7,198 nucleotides of DNA, taken from contig SKIH01000026.1 of the NCBI GenBank assembly GCA_007116525.1, forward strand, positions 1 through 7,198, in the 5' to 3' direction. Below the pieces are notes generated by a model. It did not search any database. It was not told where the DNA came from and saw only the letters and a program-made list of their open reading frames with translations. This document shows, piece after piece, positions 4,819 to 7,198 of the stretch. The stretch's first letter is position 1, and every line of letters starts with the position of its first letter. The DNA is from Bacilli bacterium. Lineage in GTDB: Bacteria; Bacillota_I; Bacilli_A; RF39; UBA660. Position numbers and translations under genes: made by a program.

Positions 4819-5172
4819 ATGAGAGTAAGAATAAATACAACGCTTAAAGAGGACGATCTGTTAATACAGGAAGTTGATTGTTTAGGAATTAAAAAAGATA
4901 ATACTATTGTTTATAAAAATGAAGGTGTAAATACTAAAGTTTATTTAAAAAATAATAATGTTAAAATCATCAGGAGCTGTGATGATTATGAAATAGTGCT
5001 TGATTTTTCAAGCGAAAAAGGAATGTACAGATTAAAAAAAGAAGAATACACTATCGATTTGCAATTAACAAGTAAAGAAATTATTATAGAGGAAGGATTA
5101 GTTAAGATTAAATATAGTTTAAACACAAAAGATGTTTGCACTGAACTTAAACTTTATTATGAGGTGTTATAA
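4819..5172 (+). CDS. DUF1934 (YwiB-like) small beta-barrel protein
   Basis: The 117-residue protein is predicted to be mostly beta strand, with alternating hydrophobic residues, no signal peptide and no membrane segment. Assignment to the DUF1934/YwiB family rests on its size, its MRVRINT start, the GMYRLKKEEYTIDLQLTSKEI region with a following KIKYSLNTKD strand, and its place directly before argS, as ywiB in Bacillus. The family is structurally calycin-like; its function is not known. The ATG at 4819 follows AAAGGTGAT well; the in-frame GTG at 4810 overlaps that site and is rejected. The stop TAA shares its last base with the argS ATG (TAATG), so the two genes are translationally coupled. 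Confidence 0.8.
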   Translation: MRVRINTTLKEDDLLIQEVDCLGIKKDNTIVYKNEGVNTKVYLKNNNVKIIRSCDDYEIVLDFSSEKGMYRLKKEEYTIDLQLTSKEIIIEEGLVKIKYSLNTKDVCTELKLYYEVL

Positions 5173-6848
5173 TGGAAATTAAACAAAAGATAAAAGCCGA
5201 TGTTTATGAAATATTAAAAGAAAATATAGACATAGAAGATATAGTAGTAGAGTATCCAAAAGATAGAAGTATGGGAGATTATGCGGTACCATGTTTTGTT
5301 TTTGCTAAAAAACTTAGAAACAGTCCAGTAAATATTGCAAATGATATTAAAGAAAAAATAGAAGTTGATAATTATGAAAAAGTAGAAACAGTGTCTGGGT
5401 ATTTAAATTTCTTTGTTGAAAAAGAAGAGTTAACTGCTTACGTTTTAAATAAAGTAACTTCTGAAAAAGAAAATTACGGAAAAAGTGATATCGGTAATAA
5501 TAAGACCGTAGTTGTAGACTATTCTGCACCTAATATAGCGAAACCTTTTGGGGTTGGTCATTTAAGAAGTACCGCAATTGGGCAAGCTATAATAAACATA
5601 CTTAAAAAAACAGGACATGAAACAATAGGGGTTAACCATCTAGGTGATTGGGGAACTCAATTTGGGAAGTTAATATGTGCTTATAAAAGATGGGGGAATG
5701 AAGCCGAAGTTAGAGAAAATCCTATTAAAGAATTAACTAAACTTTATGTTTTGTTTCATGAAAAAGCCGAGGAAGATCCAACTTTAGAGGATGAAGGAAG
5801 AGCTTACTTCAAAGCGTTGGAAAATGGTGATAAAGAAGCTTATGAACTATGGAAATGGTTTAGAGATGAATCATTAAAGGAGTTTCAAAAAACTTATGAT
5901 CTTCTTGGAATTAATAAATTTGATTCATATAATGGAGAAGCATTTTACAATGATAAGATGGATGAAGTTATAAGTGAAATAGAAGAAAAAGGTCTTCTTA
6001 AGAAAGATGCAGGTGCGTATATTGTAGACTTAGAAGATATGCCGCCAGCCTTGATAAAGAAGAAAGACGGTGCTACATTATATATAACAAGAGATTTAGC
6101 AACCGCATTTTACAGAAAAAAAACATATAACTTTGATGAGGCTGTATATGTCGTTGGAAACGAACAGTCATTGCATTTTAAACAATTAAAAGCTGTTATT
6201 AATAAAATGGGGTATAATTTTGCAGACGATATGCATCATGTAAACTTTGGTATGGTTCTTCAAGGCGGGAAAAAGATGTCTACTAGAAAAGGTAAGACTG
6301 TTAAACTTCATGATGTCCTTGTAGAAGCTAAAGAAATGGCAAAATCATATATAAAAGAAGACAATAATATCGATGTTGAAGAAGTTAGTAGGCAAGTTGG
6401 AATTGGTGCTGTAATATATAATGATTTAAAAAACTATAGGATTAATGACATCGAATTTAACTTAGAAGATATACTTAAATTCGAAGGAGAAACAGGTCCT
6501 TATGTTCAATATACTTATGCTAGAATAATGTCTCTTTTAAATTGTGAAGACAATTTTAAAGTTGATTATTCTAAAGTTGAAATTAATTCATATATTTGGA
6601 ATTTAGTGTTTAAATTGCATGAATTTAATGATATAATCGTTAAGGCCAAGTTAGGTTATGATCCATCATTAATTGCTAAATATGTTATGACATTAGCACA
6701 AGATTTTAATAGGTTTTATGGTAATTGCAAAATTAATGACGGAAATGATAATGACAAAGCTTTTAAAAGGGAAGTGTCATATGCAGTTGCAGTCGTTTTA
6801 AAAGAAGGGCTTAGACTACTTAATATTGATGCGCCAGAAAAAATGTAA
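5172..6848 (+). CDS. argS: Arginyl-tRNA synthetase
   Basis: This class I synthetase charges tRNA-Arg with arginine using ATP. Residues 1-90 or so form the N-terminal tRNA-binding domain. The class I signature is in APNIAKPFGVGHLRS at 119-133, with GVGH replacing HxGH (Bacillus ArgRS also lacks the first histidine). LGDWGTQFGK follows at 157-166. The KMSKS-like loop is KMSTRKG at 368-374. The DALR-type anticodon-binding domain begins around FEGETGPYVQYTYARI at 437 and ends with the conserved LLNIDAPEKM at the C-terminus. The 558-residue length is complete. The GAGGTG ribosome site (5161-5166) lies inside the end of the preceding gene. No terminator lies before rpoE, 12 bases downstream. Confidence 0.98.
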   Translation: MEIKQKIKADVYEILKENIDIEDIVVEYPKDRSMGDYAVPCFVFAKKLRNSPVNIANDIKEKIEVDNYEKVETVSGYLNFFVEKEELTAYVLNKVTSEKENYGKSDIGNNKTVVVDYSAPNIAKPFGVGHLRSTAIGQAIINILKKTGHETIGVNHLGDWGTQFGKLICAYKRWGNEAEVRENPIKELTKLYVLFHEKAEEDPTLEDEGRAYFKALENGDKEAYELWKWFRDESLKEFQKTYDLLGINKFDSYNGEAFYNDKMDEVISEIEEKGLLKKDAGAYIVDLEDMPPALIKKKDGATLYITRDLATAFYRKKTYNFDEAVYVVGNEQSLHFKQLKAVINKMGYNFADDMHHVNFGMVLQGGKKMSTRKGKTVKLHDVLVEAKEMAKSYIKEDNNIDVEEVSRQVGIGAVIYNDLKNYRINDIEFNLEDILKFEGETGPYVQYTYARIMSLLNCEDNFKVDYSKVEINSYIWNLVFKLHEFNDIIVKAKLGYDPSLIAKYVMTLAQDFNRFYGNCKINDGNDNDKAFKREVSYAVAVVLKEGLRLLNIDAPEKM

Positions 6849-6855
6849 GGAGGGG
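6847..6855 (+). promoter_or_regulatory. Strong ribosome binding site of rpoE
   Basis: AAGGAGGGG overlaps the argS stop codon (6846-6848) and lies five bases before the rpoE ATG. It is much stronger than the sites of argS and the DUF1934 gene in the same operon. Confidence 0.8.
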
Positions 6856-6860
6856 TAATT

Positions 6861-7198
6861 ATGTTGAAAGATATTTCAAAAGAAGATTTAGAACTGATGT
6901 CTTACACTGACATTTCATATCATATATTAAAGGAAAAAGGCAAAACATTAAACACGCCTGGTATTTTCAAAGAGGTTTGTAAATTATTAGGCTATAACGA
7001 TAGTGTTTTTGAAGATAAAATAGGGGACTTCTATACTTCATTAACATTAGATAAAAGATTTACCTTACTTGATAATTTCGAATGGGATTTAAGAGAAAGG
7101 AACTTGTCAGCAAAAGAAGAAGATGATGTTGATGATGATATTGAAGAAGAATTAGAAGATGATGTTGAAGAGGCAGATGATTCTGACGATGAAGAAGA
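6861..7198 (+). CDS. rpoE: RNA polymerase delta subunit (partial, cut by window edge)
   Basis: The delta subunit of Firmicutes RNA polymerase speeds release of RNA and core recycling and influences promoter selectivity and starting-nucleotide response. Residues about 14-80 form the HARE-HTH domain, with the characteristic YTDISYHILKEKGK, KIGDFYTSLTLDKRF (53-67) and FEWDLRER (73-80). From residue 86 the protein turns into a nearly pure D/E tail, the disordered acidic region that competes with nucleic acid. 112 codons are visible and the tail continues past the window. Position directly after argS matches Bacillus-type order, where pyrG often follows. It should not be confused with the proteobacterial sigma-E also named rpoE. 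Confidence 0.95.
   Translation, partial: MLKDISKEDLELMSYTDISYHILKEKGKTLNTPGIFKEVCKLLGYNDSVFEDKIGDFYTSLTLDKRFTLLDNFEWDLRERNLSAKEEDDVDDDIEEELEDDVEEADDSDDEE

Noticed and set aside
5347..5529. Minus-strand open frame within argS
   Set aside because: Leu/Phe/Gln-rich antisense of argS with no initiation signals.
5553..5561. Loss of the first His in the argS HxGH signature (GVGH)
   Set aside because: Bacillus-type arginyl-tRNA synthetases also lack that histidine, so this is normal family variation.

Overview
The window looks like a chromosomal housekeeping segment of an AT-rich, low-GC Gram-positive bacterium (Firmicutes/Bacilli or a closely related, possibly uncultured or Mollicutes-like lineage). 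The reasons are the RNA polymerase delta subunit (rpoE), a DnaD-type replication initiation protein, the ywiB-like/argS/rpoE and dnaD/nth gene orders known from Bacillus relatives, strong AGGAGG or GGTGAT ribosome sites, and sigma-A-like promoters with TATAAT and often TGn just upstream. TGA is used as a stop (the PHP gene) and Trp is always TGG, so the Mycoplasma/Spiroplasma code is not in use.

Layout from the left: (1) HU (113-385), monocistronic, with its own promoter and a GAAA-loop terminator. (2) A PHP-domain phosphoesterase (439-1293) translationally linked to an unusually short class II CCA-adding-type nucleotidyltransferase (1299-1964). A promoter buried in the end of that gene drives a 72-residue, highly charged helical protein with 11-residue periodicity (1991-2209), closed by a terminator. 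(3) dnaD (2267-2905) overlapping nth (2895-3518). (4) A convergent LemA-family membrane protein on the minus strand (3529-4077), which shares one bidirectional terminator with nth. (5) Divergent from lemA, a PduL-type phosphotransacylase (4180-4740) with its own promoter and terminator. (6) A ywiB-like DUF1934 gene (4819-5172), argS (5172-6848) and rpoE (6861 to the window edge) in one operon.

All the recognisable genes are core functions: nucleoid structure, RNA end metabolism, replication initiation, base-excision repair, acetyl-phosphate/acyl-CoA metabolism, arginyl-tRNA synthesis and transcription. I saw no mobile element, CRISPR array, tRNA or rRNA, and no gene-free stretch longer than about 110 bases. 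Expression signals are very compact: terminators run almost directly into the next promoter, and several promoters imply very short 5' leaders.

The points most worth a second look are the CCA-type enzyme that ends just after motif E and so lacks the tRNA-binding body and tail, its coupling to a PHP phosphoesterase, the LEA/apolipoprotein-like 11-mer protein, and the repeated TATAAT-15 nt-ATG layout. I do not see convincing evidence for a wholly new multi-gene system.
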